Shown: piece after piece, positions 1-11,600 of the stretch
How positions within the stretch are numbered: position 1 is the stretch's first letter
Layout of the letters: the number at the start of each line of letters is the position of its first letter
Source: Basidiobolus meristosporus CBS 931.73
Lineage: Eukaryota > Basidiobolomycota > Basidiobolomycetes > Basidiobolales > Basidiobolaceae
Direction: 5' to 3'
Length of the DNA stretch: 64,000 bases
Assembly: GCA_002104905.1 (NCBI GenBank)
Contig: MCFE01000038.1
Coordinates: 124,001 to 188,000 of the forward strand
The notes under the pieces: model-generated
The model's input: only the letters and a program-made list of their open reading frames with translations
The model's database searches: none
What the model was told of the DNA's origin: nothing
Made by a program: the position numbers and the translations under genes

Positions 1-3000
1 ATTATTCTTAACCCCACGCTGGAGAATCACCACTTGCTCCTTGGCAACCTCGGTGACAACCTGTTGGAGTTCTTGAATCTGCGAGCTAATCCGATCAATC
101 TGTGATGCGAATTCCCTGGGAATGGCGGCGTACACTTCCTTGTTGACTAGTATCTTTTGCTGCTCGAACAGATTCTCCACTCTATCGTCTAGCTTGCGGA
201 GCTCTTCAATGATGCTACCTATGCCCTTGCCATTCTGTTGGGTGTTGCCAATGGATTTACGAAGAAGCTCTTGCTGGCGAACAATCAAAGCGCCAAGCTC
301 CCTTCGAAGGTTGTTCACACCCGCTCCTAACGATTGAATGTGCATATTCTGTGCCTTGATGGCATCCAGAACCCTTTCATCGTTGGCTATCTTATCTTGG
401 CGAACGAGAATTGCGTTTATGGCCTCCCCTAGACCGGTTATTTTGTCATTCAACGCATTTACCTCACCGTGAATGATCTTGTTCTCAGACGTTGACTGGT
501 TCTGGCCACGTTTTTGGTTCTGAATTATGACATTCTGTCGATTGCTAAGAACACGGACTTGTTCATTCATGTTGAACATGAGTTTGCTCAGGGTCTGTAT
601 TTCGTCGACGATCTGTTTGGGGATATGGCTTATTACTTGTGGCCTTGTCAAATCGCCCTGTCGTCTGACGATGTTATTCACCGCACTACTTAGATCGGTA
701 AACCTCTGGATTAAGAGTTCCATTCGCGAATTGTTGCCCGCCTGGTTAGGGCCATTTGCACGCAAGATCTCTGTCTGAACTGTCAGCAGTTTGGTCATCT
801 GAGCGCGGAGTTGTTCTAGTTGTTGGTTCATTTTTTCAATACTTTCCGCTTGCTGCTGTAGTACTTTGACGACATCATCCCGCCGCAAAAGCTCTGACTG
901 CTCAGAAAGAATCTGATTGACTGCGTTCTTGAGAGGACCGAATTCTTGGGCGATGTCGGAGACGTACTTGCTGATGGTGGTAAGGTGACGATCGTCTTTC
1001 CTCTCCAGTTGCAACAGGTTGCTTTGCCCCTGCGATAGCTTGGCAATTAGATTACCCAGAGCTGAAAAGCGGGAATTCAGATTTTCAACTACGGCTAATG
1101 CCTCCCGGGATATCTGTGAGCCAACCTCGGGATTGCCCAGCTGCTTTTGATACCCAATGATCTGGGCGACTATATCACGCAGTGCTCGAAGCTCGCCGTA
1201 TATCGGCCTAAGAACTTTGTTCGTTTCTTCTCCTGAGCCGCCATTAGAGGAATCCAGCTTCGTAAGAATAACCGACTGCTGCTCTACCAGACTGGCGAAG
1301 CGCGAGTTCAGGTCGTTCAGTTTTCGGTCCAAATTGTTGATTTGGCTTGACTGAACTTGCAGTATTTTGACGACTTGGTCGTTATTGAAAATTTTGGCTT
1401 GAGCTGCGAACGTGTCTCTCACAAAGCCCGTGAGGCCATTCAGCTGCTCCGAGAGGGTGTGTATCTCATTGATCAAGCGTTCTGGCACCTTTCTGCTAGA
1501 ATCTCTCGCAATGATTGCCATCTGGCTATTGGAGAACTGGTTCACTGACTGGATCAATTCTCCAAAGCGCGAGTCAAGCTTCCTTAACTCCTCAACAACC
1601 TCTTCAGGAACACGCCCATTCAGTTTAGCATTGAACAGTCTTCCTTGTTGCACAACTAGTTGGTTAATGAAGTTTTGAAGACCAGTAAGCTTCTCAATAA
1701 TGGCGCTATCACGGACCCTATCGCCACTATAACCAACACGTCTAAGCAGCATGGCCTGAATGCGTACGATCTCGTCCACCTTTCTGGCTAGACCCAGTAA
1801 CTCATTGTCAACCTTATCGGTCTTTCTGAGATTCTGCTTCAACAGCTCTGTATGAGTGAGGAGGATCTGTGTTTGTTCTGCATATAGGTTTTTCACATAA
1901 GACCCTAGCTGTCTGATGGAGTCCAGGATATAGCCCGCATTCTTGTTTACCTCCGCAGCGATCGCGCTTCCCTCTTTTTGACGTAAAGCACTTTGCTGTG
2001 CTAAAAGTCGATCCACAGTGTCGCTGAGTTTGGTGATTTTGGCGTTTATCACGGATATAGCAAATGGAACTTTTTGGTTGTATGAATCTTTCCATCTGGT
2101 CTGTAGAATTGCGGTCTGCTGGTTAACCAGTTTAAAGACGATATCACGTAATTCTGCCAACTCATTTGCGGTCTTGTCGAGGGAGGCGGTATTGTGGTTT
2201 TCCTGGCCCATCAAAGCCTGCTGCCCATTTACGAGTTGTTGAACCCGGTTCCCTAAAGTGGTAAGCTTATAGCTTACATTTTTGAAGGTTTGCATTTGCT
2301 GTTCACCAAGTGCACCAATGCGTTTAAGAATCTCGAGCTGCACGACCGAGGTACGGCTTATTCCCTGGTTGAGTTGAATCAGCTCAGCAGTAAGCTTTTC
2401 GAACCGAGAGCCGACTCCATCCGCAAATGCCTTTCCTCCACCAAGTCCAAGGAGGATTCTCTGTTGCTCCGAGAAGATTTGCCCAATAGCGTTGCTAAGC
2501 TTGCTTAGTTCCGCTCGTAATCTCTCCGCTTCTTTGGCTACATCCTCAGAAAAGTCGCCGTGAACATTTCGAGCCAGAGCGTTTTGCTGCTCTAGGATCA
2601 AACGAGCGTTTCTACTGATTTCTTGCAACACTGCAAAGAGACGACCATCGTTAACACCACTTCGTTTGGCGTCGGTGGATTCCTGCTCGTACAATGCTTC
2701 TTGTTGCTTGAGAACCTGATCGATTTTATTGTTCAGCTTCCCAACCTCAAACGAAAGGCTTTGAATTCCCCTGTTTTGTCCGTCGAAGAAACGCACTATT
2801 TCATTGCGGGTGATAAGTTGTGACTGAGATTGAGCCAACTTGCTGACGATATCGAATAGCTGCTCGAATTGCTCATTATAGTTGTGAGCGTCAGTGTTCG
2901 GAGAGGGCTGTCCTTTGTATTGAAGAAGTTGATCTTGCTTCAATAGAAGCACTCGAATGAACTGACCAAGCTGATTCAGGCCTGCTTCTATGTTAGCGAT

Positions 3001-6000
3001 CTCTTGTTTCAACTCGGTTGATAGGCCAGCATTGGATTTGGCAAGAATCAATCTCCTCTGTTCGTCAATCAATTGAGAGACCGCTTTTTCTAATTCAAAC
3101 AGTCGGGCGTTTGTATTGGAGTCACCATTGTGTACCTCATAGTTGACTAGCTTCTGTTGCTGACTAATCAATTTGGTGACATCGGATCCGAGGGCATTCA
3201 GTTTTTGGTTCACAAGTCTAAAATTGTTGTCTTGAGATCTCCAGAGCATGTTTACTGCCTTGAGCAGCCCAGCTTGATATTTGGTTAGGTCGTTCACTGC
3301 CATATTGAGCCTTCCAATTTTGGCATTGATCTGTAGTGCGATTTTCTGTGTATCTTCACTTCGAGAATTGACATTTCGCAACAAAGCGCTTTCCTCCTCA
3401 ACCACGTGCTGAATGGCTTGGTTCAGGAGGAGCAGTCTCCGTGTCATATTCTCAATGTCACCAAGACGTTTGCCTGAGATATTTGACGCCACATAGGCAA
3501 AGAGTTGGTCTTGCCCATCAGTTAGCCTTTGGACTGCCCTGTACAGGCCAGTCAGTGCCCTTATTTGATCGCCGTAATTATGATCTGCGTTACCCCGACC
3601 GGGGTGGCTTTTTTCCCACTCTATCAATCCGTTTATAGAGTTCTGGATTTGGGCTGTCTGCGCACCAAGTCTTTTGATATCTTTGGATTGTGACTCAATC
3701 AAAGAGAAGTACTTCGGTATGTTCAAGAGCACGTTCTGTTGCCTATTGAGGAGCGCCGCAATATCGTTCAGTTGTCCAAATCTCGCCATTATCAAGTCAA
3801 GTCTCTTGTTTGTATCTTGAGCATTAGCAGCGTTCTCTTTGCTAAGATGGCTCAAAATTTCATTCTGTTGGTTGACTAGTCGATCAATAACAAAACTCAG
3901 TTTCGCCACACGTTCGTTCATGTTTGCAACACTTCTCTCCAACCCAGAATCTTGATTCCCGTTGATTTTCAATGATAATAGCTTCTCCTGATCTTGAACC
4001 AATTGATAAACAACAGTGCTGAGCCGCTCCAGCTGTTTATCAGTTTGGAGGTTGCCACGATTATTGCGAACGTATTCGTTGCTGAGAAGATTTCTCTGCT
4101 GCTGGATAAGGGTGCCCATGGCGGTCCTTAGGTTTGCAAGCTGTTGCCCAATCTTGTTTATGTCACCTGAGTAATCCTTCAGCCTTAGAGAGAAATCACC
4201 ACCCAAAATTCGACTTTGTTGCCTTGTAATAAGTGCAAGTACATCATTTAGTCTGTTCAGTTTGCCATGGATCAATTGAACGCTTTGTGCCTCCCCCTGA
4301 TCATTTTTCAGCACTTGTTCTTGCTCGGCACTGATCCTTTCTACTACGTTGTAAATGCGGCTAGACTGCTCTGCCAGCATTTCAATCACTCTTTCGAGGC
4401 CTGCAGGTATTTTCCCGCCAGATCCACGAATTAGCACCCTTTGCTCCTTGATGATTTCCGTAACCGAATAACGTAGCTGGTTGAGCATGGCCTCGAGGTT
4501 ACGGTATTCCTCCGAATCATGGTTAGGGCCGTTTCCGAGAGAGCCGAATCTCTCAGAGATGGCCCGTTGCTGGGTGATCAGGTGATCCATCCTCTGACCT
4601 AAAGAGTTCAACTTGGAATCTAGCACAGCGATTCTGTTATCGTGGCGTGATGGGCTTTCAGGGATTGCTTTTCCACGCAGGAGCTCCTTCTGTTGGTACG
4701 CCAGCAAATTGATTACCTCACCAAGACGTTCTATCTGCATGGATAGTTTCTGGACTTCTTGAGAATTGTACTCCGCGTTAGGCTGGCCTGATTGGGAGCC
4801 AATTTTGCTTGCCAAGATTCGCTGCTCTTGAAGCAGGCGAGTGACAACTGAGCCCAGGTCTGCCAGTTTGTAGTTCACACTTTGGATGTCTCTTCTCACA
4901 CGATCCGAGTTTTTGCCGTTTTCGTATCTACCAAGCAAAACCTGCTGGTCCTGAATAAGTTGATTGACTGTTCTTCGAAGCTGCTCCAGCTTGAGGGTAA
5001 TGTTGTTTCCAAGATTTTTGTCAGCAGCCATATCCACTTTCTGCAACTTGGATTGCTCGTCGAGAAGTTGAATCAGTCTGGTGCCTATCTCCGTAACGTG
5101 ATGGTCCATCTTGGTGATAACGTCTGTTTGCTGCTTAATCCAGTTTTTCTGCGTGGCAAGCATATTTACTACATTCCACAGCCTCTCGAAGTAGCCATTT
5201 AATCTCTTCCAGTGGTCATCCGATAATCCTTCATTCGAGTCTGACAGCTTTATCAACCTTCCCTGTTCGTTTACAAGTCCTCTGATGATCATGCTCAGAT
5301 TGACGATATTTTGGTTTAGATTCCCAATATCGCGGACCAGCTCCTGAGGATAGTTGCCAGCTCTGGGTGGAAGGTAGTAATTGCTTTCCTTGCTAACAAG
5401 CTGCATGATGACCTGCTGTAATTGGCTCAACCGTCTTGCAATATCACCGTACTCCTTACTATCTCGTCCATCAGTGAACCGCTCAAGTAGCTCAGTTTGC
5501 TGGGCAGCCAGCGTTTTCATTCCCTGCTTAACCCCTTCAAGATTTTGGACGACCTTCTCGGAGTCGATGCTGCCTCCGGAGCTTGACCAACCGGTGTTGT
5601 TGATTAGGTTCATTTCCCTCTTGACCAACATATCTAAGGAGTTGCTTGTCTTCCCTAATCTCTGTATCAGCTCTTCAACTGTTCTGATAGATCCGGCATA
5701 GTCAGCGTCTTTATAATCGACTTGTCGGAGCTGTTGAAGCGCAAGCTTTAGGCTTGTAAACAAGCCATCCACTCGTTTGTTAAGGTCTTTCATTTGAGTA
5801 TACTCCCGACTTATGAGTTGCACAGTTTCGGCATGATTCTGCTTTTCCTCCATGGTGCTCTTGTTCAGCCGTTGCTCGATGAAATCCTTGAATTGATCGA
5901 ATTCTTTACGCAGCTGGTAGACCCCTTCATTGTCCTGCAGGGAAGATTTGTCCAAGCGAGAGAGGAAGGAGGATACCTCATTGGAGATTGACGTGATTGA

Positions 6001-7179
6001 CCCCTCCATTCTGCTCAAATTCCCGCGGATCTCTCTCAACTCCTGGCTAGAATTCGAACTGTATGATGGCCTAGTAATATCTTGATTGCTGGAGGAGTAG
6101 CTAGGTAAATTACCAACGGCTCTCAAAAGATCCGTAATTCTTTCATTGATCTCGTTCATGTCTTTGGCGGAACGGACAATGATGCGATTTTGCTGCTGCT
6201 CTATACGGGATTCCTTCGCAGAGACCTGGTTCAAACCCTTTTTGATCTCCGATAATTTTGCGTTGATTGAATCCATCTCGAATAGAGTTTTGGAGGAAGC
6301 CCCTAGCACTCTACTGGTTTGAGATTGGATTTTAGTGTTTTGTTCGGAAACTATCCCGACTGCTCGCGCTAGCTCGGTGATTTTCCTGTTTAATTCATCC
6401 ATCCCTTCTACTACTCCGTCGACATGAGTATTTTGGACGGTGTGGTGCTCTCCTACCCCGCCTTTGGTGGATCTGAGTACTGCTTCAGACAACGCCAAGG
6501 TAAGTTGGTCTAACTTCGCATCTAGTATTTGAAATTCCTTTGATTTCTCTAACTGGGCAGACACGTTGATGTGCGGTCTCTCGACGGCACCCTTCCGAGT
6601 AGTTTGGACATTCGTTGGCAGATCAACTGCCGCTTGTTCGATATACGTATCTCCTCCATCCAAGACAGAGTCAACATATCTCAACTGGCCATCCGGGAAA
6701 AGGGCGACCTGACTACCGGGAGCCACGCTAACAGCACTGGCGAAGTAATTTGATAAAGGATAGTCGCCTATTTCCACAAACGAGGGAAATCCAATTTCCG
6801 ACTCCGCTAATTCGATCCCAAGCTCCTCAATATCATCCCAGGAATCGGCAATGAATTCCAATGGTTGCTCATACACTATGGTGCCAACCAGCTCCTGCTT
6901 CAGACCCAATGGACCGGGATATCCCACGAAGGAGCGATTTCTGAGGGCTGAAGCATGGCTCTTGGTTATCAAAGGGCCTCCAGTCTTCTGGTGAGAAGGC
7001 TTGCTCTTGGGTTGGATTGCCTTGTTTTCGAGGGGGTGATCTTGATCAAGTTCCTTTGATGCACCTGAATCGCCATTTACAGCATGGGCTACGGCCAGCT
7101 GTGAGATTAGGAAAAGATTACGACGAAAATTGGATTTACGAGGAGCATCACTATTGCTGGCTGAGGTTTCGAATAACAT
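1..7179 (-). CDS. Giant secreted coiled-coil repeat protein, partial (C-terminal end beyond the window)
   Basis: The reverse strand appears to be one open frame of 2393 codons from the ATG at 7179 to the window edge; sampled lines along its length showed no in-frame stop. An in-frame TGA lies seven codons upstream, which fixes the start. The N-terminus has a basic stretch, then a hydrophobic segment (about residues 22-33, ending AVAHA), as in a signal peptide. About residues 155-171 hold a block with the core LFPDGQLR. The rest is made of 35-50-residue units of the form LxxLxxxVxxLLxxQxxLL, a heptad pattern with a recurrent Gln in a core position. Longer units start like LITRNEIVRFFDGQN (near 2815-2770) and RRDDVVKVLQQQ (near 885-850). 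Both features are shared with the divergent gene at 8699, so the two are paralogues. Function is unknown. A long extracellular fibre, spore-coat or adhesive protein is inference only. Confidence 0.85.
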   Translation of the reverse strand, partial: MLFETSASNSDAPRKSNFRRNLFLISQLAVAHAVNGDSGASKELDQDHPLENKAIQPKSKPSHQKTGGPLITKSHASALRNRSFVGYPGPLGLKQELVGTIVYEQPLEFIADSWDDIEELGIELAESEIGFPSFVEIGDYPLSNYFASAVSVAPGSQVALFPDGQLRYVDSVLDGGDTYIEQAAVDLPTNVQTTRKGAVERPHINVSAQLEKSKEFQILDAKLDQLTLALSEAVLRSTKGGVGEHHTVQNTHVDGVVEGMDELNRKITELARAVGIVSEQNTKIQSQTSRVLGASSKTLFEMDSINAKLSEIKKGLNQVSAKESRIEQQQNRIIVRSAKDMNEINERITDLLRAVGNLPSYSSSNQDITRPSYSSNSSQELREIRGNLSRMEGSITSISNEVSSFLSRLDKSSLQDNEGVYQLRKEFDQFKDFIEQRLNKSTMEEKQNHAETVQLISREYTQMKDLNKRVDGLFTSLKLALQQLRQVDYKDADYAGSIRTVEELIQRLGKTSNSLDMLVKREMNLINNTGWSSSGGSIDSEKVVQNLEGVKQGMKTLAAQQTELLERFTDGRDSKEYGDIARRLSQLQQVIMQLVSKESNYYLPPRAGNYPQELVRDIGNLNQNIVNLSMIIRGLVNEQGRLIKLSDSNEGLSDDHWKRLNGYFERLWNVVNMLATQKNWIKQQTDVITKMDHHVTEIGTRLIQLLDEQSKLQKVDMAADKNLGNNITLKLEQLRRTVNQLIQDQQVLLGRYENGKNSDRVRRDIQSVNYKLADLGSVVTRLLQEQRILASKIGSQSGQPNAEYNSQEVQKLSMQIERLGEVINLLAYQQKELLRGKAIPESPSRHDNRIAVLDSKLNSLGQRMDHLITQQRAISERFGSLGNGPNHDSEEYRNLEAMLNQLRYSVTEIIKEQRVLIRGSGGKIPAGLERVIEMLAEQSSRIYNVVERISAEQEQVLKNDQGEAQSVQLIHGKLNRLNDVLALITRQQSRILGGDFSLRLKDYSGDINKIGQQLANLRTAMGTLIQQQRNLLSNEYVRNNRGNLQTDKQLERLSTVVYQLVQDQEKLLSLKINGNQDSGLERSVANMNERVAKLSFVIDRLVNQQNEILSHLSKENAANAQDTNKRLDLIMARFGQLNDIAALLNRQQNVLLNIPKYFSLIESQSKDIKRLGAQTAQIQNSINGLIEWEKSHPGRGNADHNYGDQIRALTGLYRAVQRLTDGQDQLFAYVASNISGKRLGDIENMTRRLLLLNQAIQHVVEEESALLRNVNSRSEDTQKIALQINAKIGRLNMAVNDLTKYQAGLLKAVNMLWRSQDNNFRLVNQKLNALGSDVTKLISQQQKLVNYEVHNGDSNTNARLFELEKAVSQLIDEQRRLILAKSNAGLSTELKQEIANIEAGLNQLGQFIRVLLLKQDQLLQYKGQPSPNTDAHNYNEQFEQLFDIVSKLAQSQSQLITRNEIVRFFDGQNRGIQSLSFEVGKLNNKIDQVLKQQEALYEQESTDAKRSGVNDGRLFAVLQEISRNARLILEQQNALARNVHGDFSEDVAKEAERLRAELSKLSNAIGQIFSEQQRILLGLGGGKAFADGVGSRFEKLTAELIQLNQGISRTSVVQLEILKRIGALGEQQMQTFKNVSYKLTTLGNRVQQLVNGQQALMGQENHNTASLDKTANELAELRDIVFKLVNQQTAILQTRWKDSYNQKVPFAISVINAKITKLSDTVDRLLAQQSALRQKEGSAIAAEVNKNAGYILDSIRQLGSYVKNLYAEQTQILLTHTELLKQNLRKTDKVDNELLGLARKVDEIVRIQAMLLRRVGYSGDRVRDSAIIEKLTGLQNFINQLVVQQGRLFNAKLNGRVPEEVVEELRKLDSRFGELIQSVNQFSNSQMAIIARDSSRKVPERLINEIHTLSEQLNGLTGFVRDTFAAQAKIFNNDQVVKILQVQSSQINNLDRKLNDLNSRFASLVEQQSVILTKLDSSNGGSGEETNKVLRPIYGELRALRDIVAQIIGYQKQLGNPEVGSQISREALAVVENLNSRFSALGNLIAKLSQGQSNLLQLERKDDRHLTTISKYVSDIAQEFGPLKNAVNQILSEQSELLRRDDVVKVLQQQAESIEKMNQQLEQLRAQMTKLLTVQTEILRANGPNQAGNNSRMELLIQRFTDLSSAVNNIVRRQGDLTRPQVISHIPKQIVDEIQTLSKLMFNMNEQVRVLSNRQNVIIQNQKRGQNQSTSENKIIHGEVNALNDKITGLGEAINAILVRQDKIANDERVLDAIKAQNMHIQSLGAGVNNLRRELGALIVRQQELLRKSIGNTQQNGKGIGSIIEELRKLDDRVENLFEQQKILVNKEVYAAIPREFASQIDRISSQIQELQQVVTEVAKEQVVILQRGVKNN

Positions 7180-7314
7180 TACTTTGTCACTATCCTTAGC
7201 TCAATAGGAAATTCTAGGAACAGCTGTCGAGTATATTATGCCTGGTTTGGTCGATTAGTTTCTCCAAATGGATGACGAAGAGAAGCGATATTGTATATCG
7301 ATGAGTCAGATATA

Positions 7315-7740
7315 TCAAGTAAAAAGCAGATCCCAAAAATGTGGTGTGTTAGCGGAGAGGAAACCAAGCCTTTCGAGGAACAAAATTTTACGAATTGAAT
7401 GTATGTCAAAATTGATGGCGCCCTTGGAAATGTCGTCTGCAGGGACTTTTATACTGTTAGTGATTTCCGGCAGAATTGCAGCGAATCCATGAAACGGGGT
7501 TACACAATTCACTATGAATGAAACTGTTGAATCGACATTTCTTTGCAGTGTTTTAAGAAGATGCCAATTTTCTCCTATTTGTTCGTGCCGTTTGGCTAGC
7601 GTATCGCTGATTGATACCCCGTTGATCGCACCATCATATGGGCTGGAGGTCGTAACGGAGGGGCTTCGTGCATTTCTCAATTTGAGACTATTAAACAAGC
7701 CCCGGGCAACCCATTGATCGAGTACTTGGGTGCATTTCAT
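7315..7740 (-). CDS. Hypothetical 141-aa ORF between the two giant genes
   Basis: This ATG-to-TGA frame lies on the reverse strand 135 bases upstream of the leftward giant gene. The composition is plausible for a soluble protein: no signal peptide, no membrane segment, mixed helix-forming stretches in the second half. I recognise no domain. It could be a small gene, a relic exon, or a chance frame within the shared promoter region. Nothing but its length supports it. Confidence 0.25.
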   Translation of the reverse strand: MKCTQVLDQWVARGLFNSLKLRNARSPSVTTSSPYDGAINGVSISDTLAKRHEQIGENWHLLKTLQRNVDSTVSFIVNCVTPFHGFAAILPEITNSIKVPADDISKGAINFDIHSIRKILFLERLGFLSANTPHFWDLLFT

Positions 7741-8545
7741 ATCCGCAGACGCGTCATTACAAGGAAAGAACTTTATCTAACCTTCGATATATGAATGTTT
7801 GATGTTGAGCCCAGAGCTGGGATCACCAATGATATGAGGGATCAAGCGGTTCCCCATCGATTGAACGTGGTCCTGTGGAAGGGTGCTCCCGATCGAGGCT
7901 TAAAAAACACATCCAGGTTTAAAAGCTACATGTTGCCAATGGTACCCCATCTGCGATAGTGAGCGCTGTGATTGCTGCATACCCATGCGTTTCTTTAAAC
8001 ATTATGATGGGTTTGAAGAAGTTACGAAACAGCCAGAACGCCCCACTATGTGAGCTAGCACATCCGGCTTGTCTCTTCGGAGCAGCCGCCGTTCTTGCCG
8101 GAGCATGAGGTGATCGGTCTGGATTTCATCCTGAGTGCTCATGAAACTTGGTGGCAGACTAGGCGTTTCCTCACAGAAGCCCCTCACCGGTCCACTGGTA
8201 TGTTTTCCGGTATGTGGTGAAGGCACTTCTTCGTTCGATCGTGCACCAGATATCATGGATCTAGCATACTATGTGAGATTCATGCCATCTTGTGATTCGG
8301 CCAGAGGACTCAACACCAGCCAGCCTCATCAGGGAAAGGCGATCCATATGGAATCAACAATTTGTCAATACTCTCCCCAATTGGTTGACCCAAATCTATG
8401 GTAAAAGGCCTGGTGATGTTGTATTAACAACAAGCATGTTACATGTCGGTGGATTGTTTCCGGAAGAAAATCATGACCGCGTATCTCAAAACCAGAAAAA
8501 GACCGATGCTAATGCAATGAAGACTGTGCATAACCCACCGAACCT
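7741..8545. other. Intergenic space between divergent giant genes
   Basis: Together with the ORF at 7315-7740 this forms the roughly 1.5 kb head-to-head spacer. Short overlapping frames occur on both strands but none looks like a protein. It presumably holds the upstream control sequences for one or both giant genes. Confidence 0.5.
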
Positions 8546-8553
8546 TATAAATA
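8546..8553 (+). promoter_or_regulatory. TATA box of the rightward giant gene
   Basis: A TATAAATA sequence lies about 150 bases before the ATG at 8699. Spacing and sequence fit a fungal core promoter. Confidence 0.5.
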
Positions 8554-8698
8554 TGAAGAGATTCAAAGCGGTGGATACTCCACTTTCCTTACGCAAACGA
8601 ACACAGTGCAAAGTCTCACGTTTGAGTATTTGACATCACAGTTTTGCATTCAATCATCAATTTCATAGACTGTTATAGTATCGAACATTCATCGCACC

Positions 8699-11600
8699 AT
8701 GTTGGCCAATTCCAATAGAACTTATGCTGGGAAGAATCGGCTCATGGCGTTATATCTGTTCAGCCAGCTTGTATGGAGCAGTGCAAGCAACGGAGAGGAT
8801 TTGAGCCCAGTCGTTGATAGCGACACTAGGGAATCTCTTGCTAATCAGAGAAAGCCCATGATTTCTCACGCCACTAGCAATGCCCTTGACAGACATCCAC
8901 AGCATTCCAGATCTTCAGGGCCAGCAAAAAGCTTGGATATTCATACACTAGTGAATGAGCACCCTGCTGAACGCAAATCACCAGGGGCCTCGGGTGAGCA
9001 GATCGTACTCTTTCCTGACAACAAGTTGAGGCTTCTGGGAGGCGCTCAAAACTTGAACGACAAGGAGTTTGGTTTAAACGAGTTAGCCCGTGCTGGTTAT
9101 GGGCCGAAGAAAGATGGTAAGTGGTCGATTGAATAGTGGAGATGAGAACACTCCTAATCCAATGATTTCGATTTAGCTAAGAAGCGATCTGGAACATATG
9201 CTCCAATTCAAAAGAATGTAAAGCAGTCACCGAAAAGCCAGTCACACAAAGAAGAAAGGCTGAATGATAGAATTGACAAGGGAGTCCTTGAACTAGAGCC
9301 GAAGGTACCAGGGCTCTCTCCTCGACAACACTCCCGCGCCAACCATTCGGGGATACCTGGGGAACTCCCCCAAGTAATTCAGGAAGAAGCGGCTGATACC
9401 AAAAAAACTCTAGACCGAATGGGGACCCTTAGAAGCCTTCTCGGAGAATTATCCGCTATTGAGAAAAACACTCGTATCATGAATCAGGAGACACGCCAGT
9501 ATGTTAAGAATACTGCGACAAGGGTGCAGCAAGCCTTTGGCGCTATTGAGAAAGCGCTCAGCCAACAGTCCGAACTTCGTCGACGCCGTCAGGGTGACCC
9601 ATTCGTGGTAGGAACTAATGAAGTTCACGAGATGGATCATAAGATTCAAATGCTTATCGAGGCGATGTCGATTGTATTAAATGAAGTTAAATCCTCATTT
9701 TCTCTTCTTGGCGACTCGACAATGCTTGCTACCTCAACCACTAAGCATATTGACTCGAAGATTGATGATTTATTCACTGTGGTCGGTGCTTTTACCCAAA
9801 AGCAAAGTACCCTGCTTGGGCGTATCACTCAACTCTCGCAATCACAAGAACTGAGCTTTAGAAAAGTCAACCAGCGATTGAACTCTCTTGGGGACGGCAT
9901 CAACCAGCTTATGGCCCGTCAAGGACAACTTTGGAGCAAGTATGGACATGATACTGTGAATAGTTTTGGGTTTACCCAAACCAAACTACAGGAATTGGGG
10001 AAATCAGTCGAAGGGATAGTGAATGAGCAACGGAAGCTTGTGTATTTCTTATCCAAAGGGAATGCTATCAGGTCAACAGGAGTACTGAAAGAGCTTTCGA
10101 AGCTCGACGGGGGAATGAATCAACTGTCGAAATTTGTTCAACGTGTGCTTGAGCATCAAAACAAGTTGTTGTCGTACACATTGAAGGGCAACGACTCGAT
10201 CAAGAAACAAGACAAAAGTCTGCGCATCTTTGGAGAGCAATTAGACAACCTATATAGAATGGTAGATCAGGTGGCAGTAACCCAAAAGCATTTAATCACC
10301 CGCGAAGAAATTATCGATCTGTTCAAGAAGCAAAATGGAGATATTAAAGGCCTGTCCTTAGAACTTGCTGAAATTGGCAATCGAGTCGTTCTACTACTTA
10401 ACCGACAGAAGGATGCGCTGAGGAGTGGCCAAACAAAAAGTAAGGAGTTGAATGAACTAGGCCAGATGCTTTCGCAGGTGGACGGGGGTGTACGCAAGTT
10501 ACTGGTGCAACAGAATATACTGCTGCAAAATGGGCCGAAACTACACAAGGACGTTACGCAAGTCGGAGCATTGCGCGGGCAACTTATGAACCTTAGAAAG
10601 GTTGTCTCCCAAATATCTGAAAGACAGGATCACCTCCTTCAACAACAGCAAGCAGGCACAAAGTATATTCTGGATGATGTTGGCCAGGTGAAAAATAATC
10701 TTTCCAAGCTGAGCCAAGCTGTGGAGAAAATCACACAGCTTCAACTGAACCTCATACAACGTGGTGGTTTAACTCCAGAACAAGCACATGACCTTCAATA
10801 CATCAAGTCCGAGTTGGGAAATCTGGATGGAAAGGTTGCGGTTCTGGTAGAGCAGCAACACGTGCTAGTCAATAAGCTTTCTGCAGGTCCATCAGGTAAC
10901 AAAGGAATCGTCCGAATTGTTCGCACTCTCGATGAACTACGTAAAGCAATATCCCAACTGACGAAGCAGCAAACCTATGTTCTATCCCAAAAACCCGATA
11001 TAGCCGCTAGTCAAAACATTCTAAATGGAGTTTCCCAACTTAACAAGAAACTCTTAAGCCTAGGCAAGGATGTGGATCAATTGTTCGCTTTGCAGAAGAC
11101 TTTGCTTACTCAATCAGCTAAAGACTCGAGTACCATAGTTAAGATAACCGAGAAATTGGATTCGAAAGTTGGACAGCTTGATGCTTATGTAAAGGAGTTG
11201 TTGTTGGAACAGAAGGCCGTTCTACTGGATACTTCGAAGTTGATCAAACAGAATTTGATCCAGAATGATAAGCTCAGTGCAGAAGTGAAGGCTGTGGACA
11301 AAAAGTTGGAAAATCTGGTGCGAATTCAGTTTAACCTACTGAAGCGTATCAATGGCGAGCGTAACCCCAAAGAGACCGTTGCCATTCTTCAGAAGCTAAG
11401 CGAACTCACAAGCCTAACAAACCAGTTGATGGAACAGCAAAAGAAGTTGGCCTACGCTTCTTCTACTGGAAAAGTCTCACAGACGACCCTTCAGCAGTTA
11501 GGCACACTAAACGAGAAATACAACCAGCTAGCAAAAATTATAGACCAAATTTCCTCCAAGCAAAACACTCTGGTTGATGTTTCTAACGATAGCAATGCTA

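Noticed and set aside
1814-2095. 93-codon minus-strand ORF
   Set aside because: Out of register with the open giant frame that covers the same strand; an accidental frame.
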